Source of the DNA: an uncultured Anaeromusa sp.
GTDB taxonomy: Bacteria > Bacillota > Negativicutes > Anaeromusales > Anaeromusaceae
Direction: 5' to 3'
DNA: 64,000 nucleotides
Assembly: GCF_963668665.1 (NCBI RefSeq)
Contig: NZ_OY764901.1
Span: 708,501-772,500, forward strand
Positions 37,244 through 46,563 of this stretch are shown piece after piece. Every line of letters starts with the position of its first letter. Within the stretch, counting starts at the first letter, position 1. The position numbers and the translations under genes were made by a program. The notes beneath the pieces were generated by a model that was not told the origin of the DNA, made no database searches, and saw nothing but the letters and a program-made list of their open reading frames with translations.

Positions 37244-38425
37244 TTAAATGCTTTGCTTAACCTTTATCTCTTCCTCATACCAAGCAACGCCATTGCCTCC
37301 CTGGCTCTTTACACGATACATCGCCAAATCGGCCAATTGCACCAGCTCATCCCAGCTGCTGGCGTGCTTCTCCGACATGGCCAAACCCAAACTTACGGTT
37401 GTCTGAATGATCTTACCCGCCCCCCAGGGAACGAGCAAATTCTCCGCTTTTTGCTGCACGATCTTCGCGGTAGCCGTCAAAGCCTGCCGATCCGCTTGTT
37501 GCATAACCACCAAAAATTCATCGCCGGCATAGCGGAACAGCGCCGCTTCCGGCTGCAAGTTTTGCTTGATTTCTTGGGCTAGAGAGACTAAATAGCAATC
37601 GCCTGCTCGATGTCCGAATGAATCGTTAATATCCTTAAATTTGTCGATATCGATCATCATCACCGCGATCGCCCCTTGCCGCCGCGAATACAGTTGGGCA
37701 AAATAACCGTCCATCGCCCGTCGGTTCGGCACGCTGGTCAGCGAATCGGTTTCCGCCTGCTGCTGGACCTGCAGGCTCATCTTGTGCATAATCATCCAAA
37801 ACATTCCCAGAGACAACGCGACATACAAACAAAGCAGGCCCGCTAAAGGCAACGTATGCCATAAACTGTTCTGTACCTGCGCTTCATGCGACAAGGGTTC
37901 TATAAAAGCAGCCACAACGCGGATCGCCATAATTCCCATGTTCGCGAAAAACACGCCGCGCAAAAACCGTTTAGGCGCTTCTTCTTGCTCTCCATTTGTA
38001 CGAAGCATCAGTACGCCAAGAATACACAGGCAAGCAGACAGCACACTGTAGCAAACGATACGCCATTCTAAGGAAGGAAGAAAATACGTAAAAAAAGACG
38101 CCAAGCCCAACTGTACAGCCACTATGCTTAACGCCCAACCGCGGTAAAGACCAGGCTGGCCTATATAATACCCCAACCCTTCCTGCAGCGCCACTTGGCC
38201 GCCAAGCAAAAGCACATTGCATACAACAATAGAGAAAAAATCAGGTATCGCGTAACGCAACGCCAACAACGCCGTACCCAATAGAAAAAACAGCTGACTT
38301 ACACTCCAAAAGCCAGTAATATTGCGCATCGAAGATGTATAGCGCCACGCCAGCAGCATAACCAAGCTGTTAACGGCAGCCACCAACATTAGGGAAATTA
38401 CAAGCGTTCTCAAGTCCAATTGCAT
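37244..38425 (-). CDS. membrane protein with GGDEF domain, AGDEF variant
   Basis: A 393-residue protein. Seven or eight membrane segments (about 7-205) form a 7TM-type sensor, then a GGDEF domain with DSLTSVPNRRAM and RYAGDEF. The first glycine of GGDEF is alanine, a form active in some cyclases; no RxxD inhibitory site is seen. The N-terminal membrane part has no clear ligand motif. It would make c-di-GMP or act as a degenerate partner. Confidence 0.85.
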   Translation of the reverse strand: MQLDLRTLVISLMLVAAVNSLVMLLAWRYTSSMRNITGFWSVSQLFFLLGTALLALRYAIPDFFSIVVCNVLLLGGQVALQEGLGYYIGQPGLYRGWALSIVAVQLGLASFFTYFLPSLEWRIVCYSVLSACLCILGVLMLRTNGEQEEAPKRFLRGVFFANMGIMAIRVVAAFIEPLSHEAQVQNSLWHTLPLAGLLCLYVALSLGMFWMIMHKMSLQVQQQAETDSLTSVPNRRAMDGYFAQLYSRRQGAIAVMMIDIDKFKDINDSFGHRAGDCYLVSLAQEIKQNLQPEAALFRYAGDEFLVVMQQADRQALTATAKIVQQKAENLLVPWGAGKIIQTTVSLGLAMSEKHASSWDELVQLADLAMYRVKSQGGNGVAWYEEEIKVKQSI

Positions 38426-38593
38426 CGCACAACTCCTATTTGCTCGCTCCAGACTTCCACAACCGTTTCAACCCCTATCCCCTGCTTCTAGTTTTTGCTG
38501 AAATGATTTTCACATTGCTTTGAATCAACGCATTTTCTCCTTTCCTATATTCCCGTTCACACCTAAAAGTCCTGCAGCAATGGGTACTATGTC

Positions 38594-38634
38594 TTAAAAA
38601 AAGCAAGCTGTTTGCCAGGCAAACAGCTTGCTTT
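38594..38634 (-). terminator. terminator of pdxS-pdxT
   Basis: AAGCAAGCTGTTTGCC and its mirror GGCAAACAGCTTGCTT form a 16-bp stem with a one-base centre, followed by seven T on the minus strand. Confidence 0.93.
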
Positions 38635-38651
38635 GAATGGATCCTCTTTCT

Positions 38652-39227
38652 TCATTCGGTTGTCATCTGCAAAAAATACTGGTGAATGCGGTCATCAGTA
38701 GTCAGTTCCGGATGAAAGGAAGTTACTAACATCTTCCCTTGGCGAGCAATGACTGCTTTGCCATTCACCTCTGCCAAAACTTGCACGGCTGGCCCCGCCT
38801 GTTCCAGATAAGGAGCGCGAATAAATACGGCGCAAATGGGCTTCTCACCAGCTTCCAGCTCCGGTACAAACAAATCCGCTTCAAAGCTTTCCCGCTGCCG
38901 CCCAAAGGCATTGCGCCGCACCCTAGCGTCAAAAAGCCCCAGACGCGGCTGATCGCTGCCGATAATATCCCGGCAAAGAAGAATCATACCGGCACAAGTT
39001 CCGTAAATGGCCATGCCTTCTGCATACCGTTCTTGAATTTTCTCCAGTAAACCGAAGGCCACCATAAGCTTGCCAATGGTCGTACTTTCCCCTCCCGGCA
39101 GAACCAGACCATCCAATCCTTCCAACTCCGCTGCCTTACGCACTTCGCAGACTTTTGCCCCACAGCGTTCCAGCATCTGCTTATGCTCTCGAAAAGCGCC
39201 CTGCAGCGCCAATACCCCGATTTTCAT
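38652..39227 (-). CDS. pdxT: pyridoxal 5'-phosphate synthase glutaminase subunit
   Basis: A 191-residue class I glutaminase. It has IGVLALQGAFREH at the N terminus, LPGGEST and the nucleophile segment YGTCAGMILL, and late SFHPELT with the catalytic histidine and glutamate. It gives ammonia to PdxS. It begins four bases after pdxS ends, with a weak GGTAG site, so coupled translation is likely; the longer frame overlaps pdxS by 29 bases. Confidence 0.97.
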   Translation of the reverse strand: MKIGVLALQGAFREHKQMLERCGAKVCEVRKAAELEGLDGLVLPGGESTTIGKLMVAFGLLEKIQERYAEGMAIYGTCAGMILLCRDIIGSDQPRLGLFDARVRRNAFGRQRESFEADLFVPELEAGEKPICAVFIRAPYLEQAGPAVQVLAEVNGKAVIARQGKMLVTSFHPELTTDDRIHQYFLQMTTE

Positions 39228-39231
39228 CGTT

Positions 39232-40113
39232 CTACCAGCCGCGTTCCTGCATGCGCTCATGTGCAGGAATCACGTCAATCTCAATACCGACCATGGCCTC
39301 TCCCAAATCGCGAGAGATTTCCGCCAACATCTTCGGATCGTTATAATACGTAGTCGCCGCTACGATGGCCTTGGCCCGTTTCACAGGGTCCCCGGATTTA
39401 AAAATGCCGGAGCCCACAAACACGCCGTCGCAGCCCAACTGCATCATCAATGCTGCATCTGCCGGAGTAGCAATGCCTCCAGCGGCAAAGTTAACTACCG
39501 GCAGACGGCCTAAGCTGCGCACTTCCCAGACTAGCTCCAAGGGAGCTGCCATGTTTTTAGCAAACGAGGCCACTTCTTCTTCCGGCAAGTTCTGCAGCAC
39601 TCTGATTTCACTGGAAACCATGCGCATATGTTTGACTGCTTCCACCACATTGCCTGTTCCCGGTTCGCCTTTGGTTCGAATCATGGCCGCGCCCTCGCCA
39701 ATGCGCCGCAGCGCTTCGCCCAAGTTTTTAGCCCCGCACACAAATGGCGCCTTAAAATTATGTTTATTAATGTGGAACTTATCATCTGCAGGCGTAAGAA
39801 CTTCGCTCTCGTCAATATAGTCAGCTCCAAGAGCCTCTAAAATCTGCGCTTCCACAAAATGCCCAATTCGCGCCTTAGCCATAACCGGAATGGTCGCCAC
39901 TTCCATAATCCGCTGCACTACCGTAGGATCAGCCATGCGGGCTACGCCGCCAGCGGCTCGGATATCCGCCGGCACCCGTTCCAGCGCCATAACGGCGCAA
40001 GCACCGGCCTCTTCCGCAATTTTCGCCTGCTCCGGCGTTGTAACATCCATAATCACGCCGCCTTTGAGCATCTCCGCCAACCCGGCTTTCACTCGAAAGG
40101 TTCCTTGTTGCAT
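39232..40113 (-). CDS. pdxS: pyridoxal 5'-phosphate synthase subunit PdxS
   Basis: A 293-residue PLP synthase, (beta/alpha)8 fold. [40 protein letters not shown] is the strong family start with the first catalytic lysine in [15 protein letters not shown] and the [12 protein letters not shown] segment follow. It makes PLP directly from ribose 5-phosphate, glyceraldehyde 3-phosphate and ammonia. It leads the pdxST operon from a promoter at 40205-40233. Confidence 0.98.
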   Translation of the reverse strand: MQQGTFRVKAGLAEMLKGGVIMDVTTPEQAKIAEEAGACAVMALERVPADIRAAGGVARMADPTVVQRIMEVATIPVMAKARIGHFVEAQILEALGADYIDESEVLTPADDKFHINKHNFKAPFVCGAKNLGEALRRIGEGAAMIRTKGEPGTGNVVEAVKHMRMVSSEIRVLQNLPEEEVASFAKNMAAPLELVWEVRSLGRLPVVNFAAGGIATPADAALMMQLGCDGVFVGSGIFKSGDPVKRAKAIVAATTYYNDPKMLAEISRDLGEAMVGIEIDVIPAHERMQERGW

Positions 40114-40204
40114 CGTACTTCCTCCTATTACTTCCCTCAGCGAAAAGTTAACAGTTCCGCCTCAGGTCTCTTGAAAAATCAAGCGTTTTGCAAAACACAA
40201 CTGT

Positions 40205-40233
40205 AGTATAAACCAAATCTGATCCTATTGAAA
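40205..40233 (-). promoter_or_regulatory. probable promoter for pdxST
   Basis: On the minus strand TTTCAA, 17 bases and TATACT, about 90 bases before pdxS. The -10 is good and the -35 weak. Confidence 0.4.
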
Positions 40234-40270
40234 TATACAGAAAAAGCATTTAATGCAAGTACAGATTTGC

Positions 40271-40319
40271 AAAAAACAAGGCTGCAGCCAACTTTTTCAG
40301 AAGTTTAGCCACAGCCCTA
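40271..40319 (-). terminator. terminator of the 40339 gene
   Basis: On the minus strand GGGCTGTGGCTAAACTT pairs imperfectly with AAGTTGGCTGCAGCCTT, and TGTTTTTTG follows. Confidence 0.7.
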
Positions 40320-40338
40320 ACCAATTCGCTTATGTAGT

Positions 40339-41031
40339 TTACGCAGTTCCTTCGGAATGTTTTTTCAATTGCCGTACAATGTCTCGCGCAAAGGGGCCCA
40401 AATCTCCTTCGGCATAGGACTTTAGCGTCCCTGCCGCCACTTGGCTGATGGCGCTTTGAATGACTGCGGGATCGCAAACGTCCAGTTTATGACGCAGCGT
40501 GCTCTCAATATGCACCGCCGCCTCCAGCGCCGCCTGCGTAGCAATACGGTTGATTTCCGTCACTACGTCCGCCACACCCACGCAGGTTTTGCCCACAGGC
40601 GAAAAAAGCTCCTTCGCCAGAGAAACCAGCTTCTCGGGTCCCTGATCGATCACGATCACTGGATGCTCCCCTTGCGCCATATGATCCGCCTGTCCGACAA
40701 TTTTTACGCCCAGCGATCGCAGCGGCTCTTCAGTAGCTACATCCAGTTGTTTGCGGCTTAATGCCGTTGCCACGGAAAGCACGGCATAAGGACGCTCCAG
40801 CTTGGCCAGCGTATTTAAAGCCTGCGCCGCCACCGGTCCCGGCACAGCCAAGACAACAATCGCCTCCTCCGGCAACTGCTCTTTGGCTGCAACCGCCGTC
40901 ACGCCCAGTTCCGCCGCCGCTTCGTGCGCCACCTTTTCATCTCGGTCAAAAAAGATAATTTCATGCTGGTTCTTCCACAATAAGCCTAGCGCACGCCCTA
41001 ACCGGCCTGCACCGATAATGATAATTCTCAT
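40339..41031 (-). CDS. NAD(P)-binding oxidoreductase, ProC/F420-dependent-like
   Basis: A 230-residue protein. MRIIIIGAGRLGRALG gives the GxGxxG nucleotide fold, followed by FFDRDEK and VLAVPGPVAAQAL, as in the N-terminal domain of pyrroline-5-carboxylate reductase and F420-dependent NADP oxidoreductase. A helical C-terminal part with VTEINRIATQAALEAAVHIE follows. The substrate is not evident and it is shorter than full ProC. It lies 32 bases after the TPR gene and may be co-transcribed with it. Confidence 0.75.
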   Translation of the reverse strand: MRIIIIGAGRLGRALGLLWKNQHEIIFFDRDEKVAHEAAAELGVTAVAAKEQLPEEAIVVLAVPGPVAAQALNTLAKLERPYAVLSVATALSRKQLDVATEEPLRSLGVKIVGQADHMAQGEHPVIVIDQGPEKLVSLAKELFSPVGKTCVGVADVVTEINRIATQAALEAAVHIESTLRHKLDVCDPAVIQSAISQVAAGTLKSYAEGDLGPFARDIVRQLKKHSEGTA

Positions 41032-41063
41032 TTCGCCGCCTCCCTTAGGGAACCACTATTTTT

Positions 41064-42164
41064 TTACGAATTACGCAGCTCTTTCAGTCTTCGTTCCACC
41101 CATTCTCGACGCGTAGCGTCGTCACCGGCGTATTTGAGATACTGTTCATAAGCGCCAATGGTTTCTTGCAGCAACTCCTGCCCCCAGCCGCCTTGCTTGC
41201 GACTCAGGCTTTCCAGCGCCAGCGCCTTGCTATAGTACGCCAAGCCATATTCCGGCTGCAAAGACAACGCCTTGCGGAAATCCGCCAACGCTTCATTTTC
41301 TTTCTGCTGCCGCAAGAACAGAGCGCCGCGATTATGCCAGAACATAGCCTGTTCCGGCTGAACCTCAATAGCCCGCGCATAATTATCAATTGCGCCGTTC
41401 AGGTTTTCTCCCGCCGCTTGCAAGTTAGCCAATTGATAGTACGCCATAGCCAGCTTCGGTTCCGCCTGCACCGCGGCGTTATAATCTGCCATAGCGCCTT
41501 CGTTGCGTCCTAATTTCCGCTGCACATTGCCGCGGTTGTAAAGCCAATATGCCTGTCCGGGCTGCCGTTTCAGCGCTTCGTCATAATCAATCAAGGCGGC
41601 TTCCCACTCGCCCAGATACATCAGCTCTCCCGCCCGAGCTGCCAACAGATCCGCCCTGCCAGCCAACAGGCCCATCGCCTGCCCATACGCCTCCGCCGCT
41701 TTTTGATGCTGCCCCAAAGCAGCCAACGCACGCCCTTTGTAGATAAAGCCGTCTGGTGACAGCGCACTATTGAGAGCGGCTTTGGCGTAATCGTCTGCCG
41801 CCTGCTGCCACTGCTCTAACGCCAAGTACGCATGGCCTCGCTGTTCATACCAGGACCACGAAGCAGAAGATAATTCCAAGGCCTGATTATAATCTTCCAA
41901 GGCCTCTTGATACCGTTTTTGGGCATAGCGGGCATTGCCCCTTTTAACATAAACAGCTGCCGACTTTTCTTGTTGAAGCACCGTCCCGTAAACCGTTTCT
42001 GCTTGAGCGTAGTCTTGCGCCGCATAGGCGCTGTCCCCTTGCTGCAACAAGGTCGCCGATACCGGCGCCTTCGCTGCGGGCTTTGCCGCTCCAAACGCCT
42101 GGGGCAGGCATAAGCAGCAAGCCAGTACCAAGACTGCGCCGCCTTTTTTCCAGTTTCCGAGCAC
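41064..42164 (-). CDS. exported TPR-repeat protein
   Basis: A 366-residue exported protein with a signal peptide ending near AFGAA. About nine tetratricopeptide repeats follow, for example AEAYGQAMGLLAGRADLLAARAGELM and the late NGAIDNYARAIEVQPEQ. These form a protein-binding solenoid. The GTG at 42164 has AAGGGGG seven bases before it; the ATG six bases earlier is too close to that site. It is followed by a short gap and the ProC-like gene and preceded by the penicillin-binding protein. It may serve envelope assembly but no partner is shown. Confidence 0.8.
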   Translation of the reverse strand: MLGNWKKGGAVLVLACCLCLPQAFGAAKPAAKAPVSATLLQQGDSAYAAQDYAQAETVYGTVLQQEKSAAVYVKRGNARYAQKRYQEALEDYNQALELSSASWSWYEQRGHAYLALEQWQQAADDYAKAALNSALSPDGFIYKGRALAALGQHQKAAEAYGQAMGLLAGRADLLAARAGELMYLGEWEAALIDYDEALKRQPGQAYWLYNRGNVQRKLGRNEGAMADYNAAVQAEPKLAMAYYQLANLQAAGENLNGAIDNYARAIEVQPEQAMFWHNRGALFLRQQKENEALADFRKALSLQPEYGLAYYSKALALESLSRKQGGWGQELLQETIGAYEQYLKYAGDDATRREWVERRLKELRNS

Positions 42165-42201
42165 GATCATTCCCCCTTTATTCCATCGCAATTGGACTTC
42201 A

Positions 42202-44295
42202 TCAAGGCGCCTCTTTGGGCGGCGGCGCCGTAGGCGGCTGCGTTGCCGCTTTCCCTTTGCCACCCGGCTCTTCTAAAGGCCGATCTTCCAAACGCAAAGC
42301 CGGCAACTGCCCTTTGGGGTCTTTGGCGCCTGCACCGGACGTCCCTTTTTCGCTTTCCTTCGTCTTATCCGCTTTCATCTCTCCGTCCAGGATAATAGCA
42401 TCCTTAAGCTCTTCCGGCGGCAGTTGACTGGCCTGGGACGGACTCAGCTCTCCCAGCCCCTTATTGAAGCCGCCTGCCGGACTGGGGAAATCCCTTACCG
42501 GCAACTTAGCGGTGGCCGCCTTCATAAACTGACGCCAAATGGAAGCCGGATTCTCACCGCCGGTAATACCGCCCAGGCTGCGATTATCATCCGCCCCCAG
42601 CCAAACTACCGCGGCCAAATTCGGCGTAAAACCAGCAAACCAGGCATCTTTATAGTCGTTGGTTGTTCCCGTCTTGCCTGCCGCAGGACGGCCGATGCCA
42701 GCGCCGGTGCCGGTCCCCCGGCTAATGACGCCCCGCATCATATCCACCAGCACGGACACGGCCCGGCTGTCTACTACTTGGGTGCTTTGAGGCCGATTGT
42801 CTTCCAAAACTTTTCCATTCCGGTCCACTACCTTCAAGATCGCCATCGAAGGCGCCCGCGCGCCTTGATTAGCCATAACGCCATAGGCCTCCGCCAATTC
42901 CAACGGCGTAACACCCCGTGTCAGACCGCCCAGCGACATGCCCAGCGTCATATCATTCACGCTGCCGCTTTTGACCAACGTAGTAATGCCCATTTTCTCC
43001 GCATTTTCTACAATTTTTTCCGGGCCTACCTGCCGCGCTAAACGCACCGCCACCACATTGAGAGACTGCTCTAAGGCTTGCCGCAGCGTTACAACGCCGC
43101 GAAAACGCCCGTCATAGTTTTGCGGCGCATAGCTGCCAAAGGTCACCGCCCGGTCATCAATGCGCGCCTCCGGCGACACGCCCTGCTGCAGCACCGACAA
43201 ATAGACAAAAGGCTTAAACGCCGATCCCGGCTGCCGCTCCGCCAAAACCGCCCTGTTAAATTGATCGGTTCCTCGTCCGCCCACCATCGCCCGAATAGCT
43301 CCGGTAGACGGTTCAAGCGCAACCAGCGCTCCTTGCGGCTGTTGTACGCCGCCTTCCGAGGTATGACTCTTCGGCAGTTGGCTCCACAAGGCCTGCTCCG
43401 CCGCCTGCTGCATCTCGGAATCCAACGTAGTGTACACCTTTAAGCCGCCGGAATACACCATGCGAGCGCCGTATTTTTCAATCAAACGCTGCGTCACATA
43501 ATCTACAAAATAAGACGCTGTTGTTTCTTGCTTACGAGCCCCGCTGCCGCCATAGCGCAATTCTACCTTGGCGGCCTTGGCCGCGTTCAGGGAATCCAAA
43601 TAATTGTATTTAACCATCTGTTCCAGCACAACCTGCTGGCGCTCCTTGGCTCCTTTGGGATTGCGCAGCGGCGACAGCTCGCTGGGCCGCTGCGGCAAAC
43701 CGGCCAGCATGGCGCATTCCGCCAAAGACAGTTCGCGCACGTCCTTGCCAAAGTAGACCTGCGCCGCCGCCTGGACGCCATAAGCGCCTTCGCCGAAATA
43801 AATCTGATTCAGATACATTTCCAGAATTTCGTTTTTAGAGTACTTGGCTTCCAGCTCAAAGGCTAGGAAAATCTCCCGCACCTTGCGCGTGAAAGTCCGT
43901 TCATGCGTCAAAAGCGCGTTGCGAGCCAGCTGCTGCGTGATCGTGCTGGCGCCTTCCGCTACGCCGCCGGAGGTAACGTTTACCCAGACCGCTCTGGCAA
44001 TGCCGCGCACATCAATGCCGGGATGATCGTAAAACCGGGCGTCTTCCGTCGCAATAAAAGCCTTCTTTAAATTATCCGGAATTTCCTTCAGCGGAACCGG
44101 CACCCGGTTTTCCTCGGCATGCAGCGTAGCCAGCAAGTTCCCTGCCGCATCATACACCTGCGTCGAAGCGGCGCTGTTTTTCTGCAGATCACTGCTGCCA
44201 AAATCAAAGAACCCGCAGCCGCTCACCAGCGATACGGCAGCCATCAACAAACAGAGAACGCTCCATCCACGTAAACGTCGTAGCATATATATCAT
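42202..44295 (-). CDS. class A penicillin-binding protein 1A
   Basis: A 697-residue bifunctional peptidoglycan synthase. A membrane anchor at about 12-30 is followed by the GT51 domain with IATEDARFYDHPGIDVRG and TITQQLARN, then the transpeptidase with SAFKPFVYL (SxxK), SLNVVAVR (SxN) and KTGTTNDY. A low-complexity, proline- and lysine-rich tail of about 100 residues ends it. GAGGTG is close to the ATG at 44295; an ATG nine bases later is an equally good start. A promoter-like TATAAT is upstream, at about 44334-44339. Confidence 0.95.
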   Translation of the reverse strand: MIYMLRRLRGWSVLCLLMAAVSLVSGCGFFDFGSSDLQKNSAASTQVYDAAGNLLATLHAEENRVPVPLKEIPDNLKKAFIATEDARFYDHPGIDVRGIARAVWVNVTSGGVAEGASTITQQLARNALLTHERTFTRKVREIFLAFELEAKYSKNEILEMYLNQIYFGEGAYGVQAAAQVYFGKDVRELSLAECAMLAGLPQRPSELSPLRNPKGAKERQQVVLEQMVKYNYLDSLNAAKAAKVELRYGGSGARKQETTASYFVDYVTQRLIEKYGARMVYSGGLKVYTTLDSEMQQAAEQALWSQLPKSHTSEGGVQQPQGALVALEPSTGAIRAMVGGRGTDQFNRAVLAERQPGSAFKPFVYLSVLQQGVSPEARIDDRAVTFGSYAPQNYDGRFRGVVTLRQALEQSLNVVAVRLARQVGPEKIVENAEKMGITTLVKSGSVNDMTLGMSLGGLTRGVTPLELAEAYGVMANQGARAPSMAILKVVDRNGKVLEDNRPQSTQVVDSRAVSVLVDMMRGVISRGTGTGAGIGRPAAGKTGTTNDYKDAWFAGFTPNLAAVVWLGADDNRSLGGITGGENPASIWRQFMKAATAKLPVRDFPSPAGGFNKGLGELSPSQASQLPPEELKDAIILDGEMKADKTKESEKGTSGAGAKDPKGQLPALRLEDRPLEEPGGKGKAATQPPTAPPPKEAP

Positions 44296-44402
44296 TTCAC
44301 CTCATAATTTTTTCCAAAAACAAATATTCTTCATTATATTCGGCATGTTCTCCTGGTTTCCTGCCCAAAAAGGCAGGACGAAAGACAGAGGGAGAACGAT
44401 TT

Positions 44403-44426
44403 TAACAGGAGTAAAAGGATGATACG
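44403..44426 (+). repeat. short purine-rich dispersed repeat, partial
   Basis: TAACAGGAGTAAAAGGATGATACGA agrees with the 5' half of the dispersed motif (compare 49415) but lacks the second GGGAGGG block. Confidence 0.4.
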
Positions 44427-44451
44427 AAAAACCTCACTAATTTAAGTTTAT

Positions 44452-44615
44452 AGGGTCCTGCTGATTTAATGAGTGCACCGCCAGGACAAGAGATTTTTTC
44501 GCCTGGCAAGGAAGAGAGCTGCAGGAATAGCGGCGCTCTTTCAAGGTTTTCTGACACAGCCAGGCGGAAAAAGAATTGCCTCTGGCGTGTGATACGAATA
44601 AATTAGCAGGGCCCT
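44452..44615 (+). repeat. palindromic element, copy 1
   Basis: A 164-base unit with near-perfect ends (AGGGTCCTGCTGATTTA and TAAATTAGCAGGGCCCT). Inside are GATTTTTTCGCCTGGCA, AATAGCGGCGCTCTTTC and CAGCCAGGCGGAAAAAG, all shared with copies at 48778, 53928 and 63002. It could fold as one long imperfect hairpin. Small frames across it (KERRY-type peptides) are by-products. Confidence 0.85.
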
Positions 44616-44623
44616 GGGCAAGT

Positions 44624-44705
44624 GGAGCTATGCCGAGGCTTTCTGACAAAGTTTGGCGGAAAAAGGTCTGTTTTGGCGCAAAATGTGAGCAATGCAGCAG
44701 CTCCG
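44624..44705 (+). repeat. palindromic element, fragment
   Basis: GCCGAGGCTTTCTGACAAAG and TTGGCGGAAAAAGG match the 3' half of the palindromic family; ends GGAGCT and AGCTCC remain. It follows copy 1 directly. Confidence 0.7.
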
Positions 44706-44740
44706 TAAAAGAAAGACGCAGCACCTCCTGCTACGTCTTT
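44706..44740 (-). terminator. terminator of the 44762 gene
   Basis: AAAGACGcAGCA and TGCTaCGTCTTT form a 12-base stem with one mismatch; CTTTTAC follows on the minus strand. Confidence 0.7.
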
Positions 44741-44761
44741 GCTTCCTAGTTCCAAGATTTC

Positions 44762-46510
44762 TTAGTAAGAGTCGGTCTTAAACTGATGCATCACCGCCGG
44801 GGCTGCGCCAGTTCCGGCGGAAAAAGAAATATCCACTACATCGCCGGGCCGCACTAACGGCAGCTTAGGCGATAGCGACGCCGCGCCCATAAACACCGGC
44901 GTCTGCCCGTCGAGCATCAGAAAATAGTACGATTCGCCATGCTGCACTACCTGCGAGATACGCGACACCGCTCCGCGCAGCATATTCTGTTTCATCTCGC
45001 CGGAACCCAGATCCACTAAGCCAGTTTGGGCCAAATTCTGCCGATATGAGCGATACGCGCTTTCCATATCAGCGCCAACGCCGACGATATTGTAGTTTTC
45101 CACCGAAACAAAGGCCACGGCTTTTAATAAGCCTTCCTTATCCTTCATAGGCATGATATACGTTGGTACGCCGCCGATATTATACAATACCGGACTGCCG
45201 GCTCGGTAGGCTTTTTCCTGCACTTGGCCTTCCGCCGATTTCTTGGCGCTCAGTTCATTGGCGCCAGCCACCTTGTACCACCGCACTTCCTTAGTCCGAG
45301 AATTAACCAGCACAAAGCCTACGGTGCTTTCATCCTTACCGGAAGAAGAAATTCCTGTATACCAATAAACGTTATCGTCATCGCCGTAAATCAAATGCAA
45401 CCCGTCGCCAGCTGGACGCAACGTGCCGGTTTTCGCCAGCAGCGTATTCCAGAAGCCATTGACATACGCGCCCCAGTCACGAATTTGATGGAAAAGAAAA
45501 TCCTCCGGCTGCACCCGATCCACCCAGCGCGGAACTTCCTCCGGCCCATAACGCTGAATCTCGCCGCTTTGAGCGTCAACAACCGCTACACCAACCGCGT
45601 CACTGCCTCCATAACCGACTTTATTCCGATACAACGTCGCCACCCAGTAGGGATGCAGATCGTCATCCACTTCAAAGCTAAGGTCGCCAATCCCCACATC
45701 AACAAGCCCTGACAGATACAAATGCCGATGCAGATCTTCGAGAAAAAAACCTTTTGTCTGGTATTTCAGCCGAATATCGACGCCGTTCACCTGCTGTATC
45801 AAATGCACGTCCTGCGGATTGGTCGCCGAAACCATCACATACCCTTGGCTGCCCTTTTGGCGGTTGCTCCACCATTGGAAGAAGCCGCGATACTCCAAAG
45901 GCGCCACATAAAAAAGCTGGTCTTTCACCTTCTGCAGCGACATCTGACCTAATTGCACTTCGCTGCCCAAGGCGGGAATTTCACCAATTTTTTTGTCGGC
46001 CAGTCTGGCGGCGATTTCTTCATCAACAATGCGGATCTGCCCTAAATTGATAGGCGCTACATCCGACGAAAAAGAACTTTCCGTAACCGGCCCCAGCAAG
46101 TTGCGATATTGTTGACTGAAAAGAACCGGCGTACTGAGCAAAATGGGAAAAACAAAGAAATTGCAAAATGCAAGAATCAACATGGCCGCCCCAATAAAAG
46201 TCATGGCCTTATAGCGCATCATCAGCATAGCCAAACGACGATGATTGGTAATCTCAACCACTCTCGGCCGCTGCTTAAAAGCCCAAGGCAAAAGACGCCG
46301 CAGCAACTCTTCCCAGGCATTGCGGGTAATCAGATGGGGAAACCGCTCCGCCAAGGCGGATAAAGGCCAAGCCAGCAAGGCCATGCCGCCCCAAAAGGCA
46401 AGAAATGACCAATCCGTAAAGCCCAGCGCCAATACCGGCATCCGCACGAATACATAAATTCCCACTAAGATCAGCAGTATACAAAGTCCTTGGATTCTCC
46501 GCTCACGCAT
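44762..46510 (-). CDS. membrane protein of unknown function, PepSY-like repeats
   Basis: A 582-residue protein with about four membrane segments in the first 130 residues and a large outer part. It has two or three PepSY-like strands (VGVAVVDAQSGEIQRYGPEEV and VGFVLVNSRTKEVRWYKV). A late small beta domain, VSRISQVVQHGESYYFLMLDGQTPVFMGAA, resembles an OB-like strand set. No named family is recognised. GGAGGG precedes the ATG. It starts 53 bases after mqnE on the same strand. Confidence 0.75.
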   Translation of the reverse strand: MRERRIQGLCILLILVGIYVFVRMPVLALGFTDWSFLAFWGGMALLAWPLSALAERFPHLITRNAWEELLRRLLPWAFKQRPRVVEITNHRRLAMLMMRYKAMTFIGAAMLILAFCNFFVFPILLSTPVLFSQQYRNLLGPVTESSFSSDVAPINLGQIRIVDEEIAARLADKKIGEIPALGSEVQLGQMSLQKVKDQLFYVAPLEYRGFFQWWSNRQKGSQGYVMVSATNPQDVHLIQQVNGVDIRLKYQTKGFFLEDLHRHLYLSGLVDVGIGDLSFEVDDDLHPYWVATLYRNKVGYGGSDAVGVAVVDAQSGEIQRYGPEEVPRWVDRVQPEDFLFHQIRDWGAYVNGFWNTLLAKTGTLRPAGDGLHLIYGDDDNVYWYTGISSSGKDESTVGFVLVNSRTKEVRWYKVAGANELSAKKSAEGQVQEKAYRAGSPVLYNIGGVPTYIMPMKDKEGLLKAVAFVSVENYNIVGVGADMESAYRSYRQNLAQTGLVDLGSGEMKQNMLRGAVSRISQVVQHGESYYFLMLDGQTPVFMGAASLSPKLPLVRPGDVVDISFSAGTGAAPAVMHQFKTDSY

Positions 46511-46563
46511 CTCTGAACCCTCCTTGTCCGCTTTCCGTCTCCGGTTTGCTCTTAGCTCCCGTC

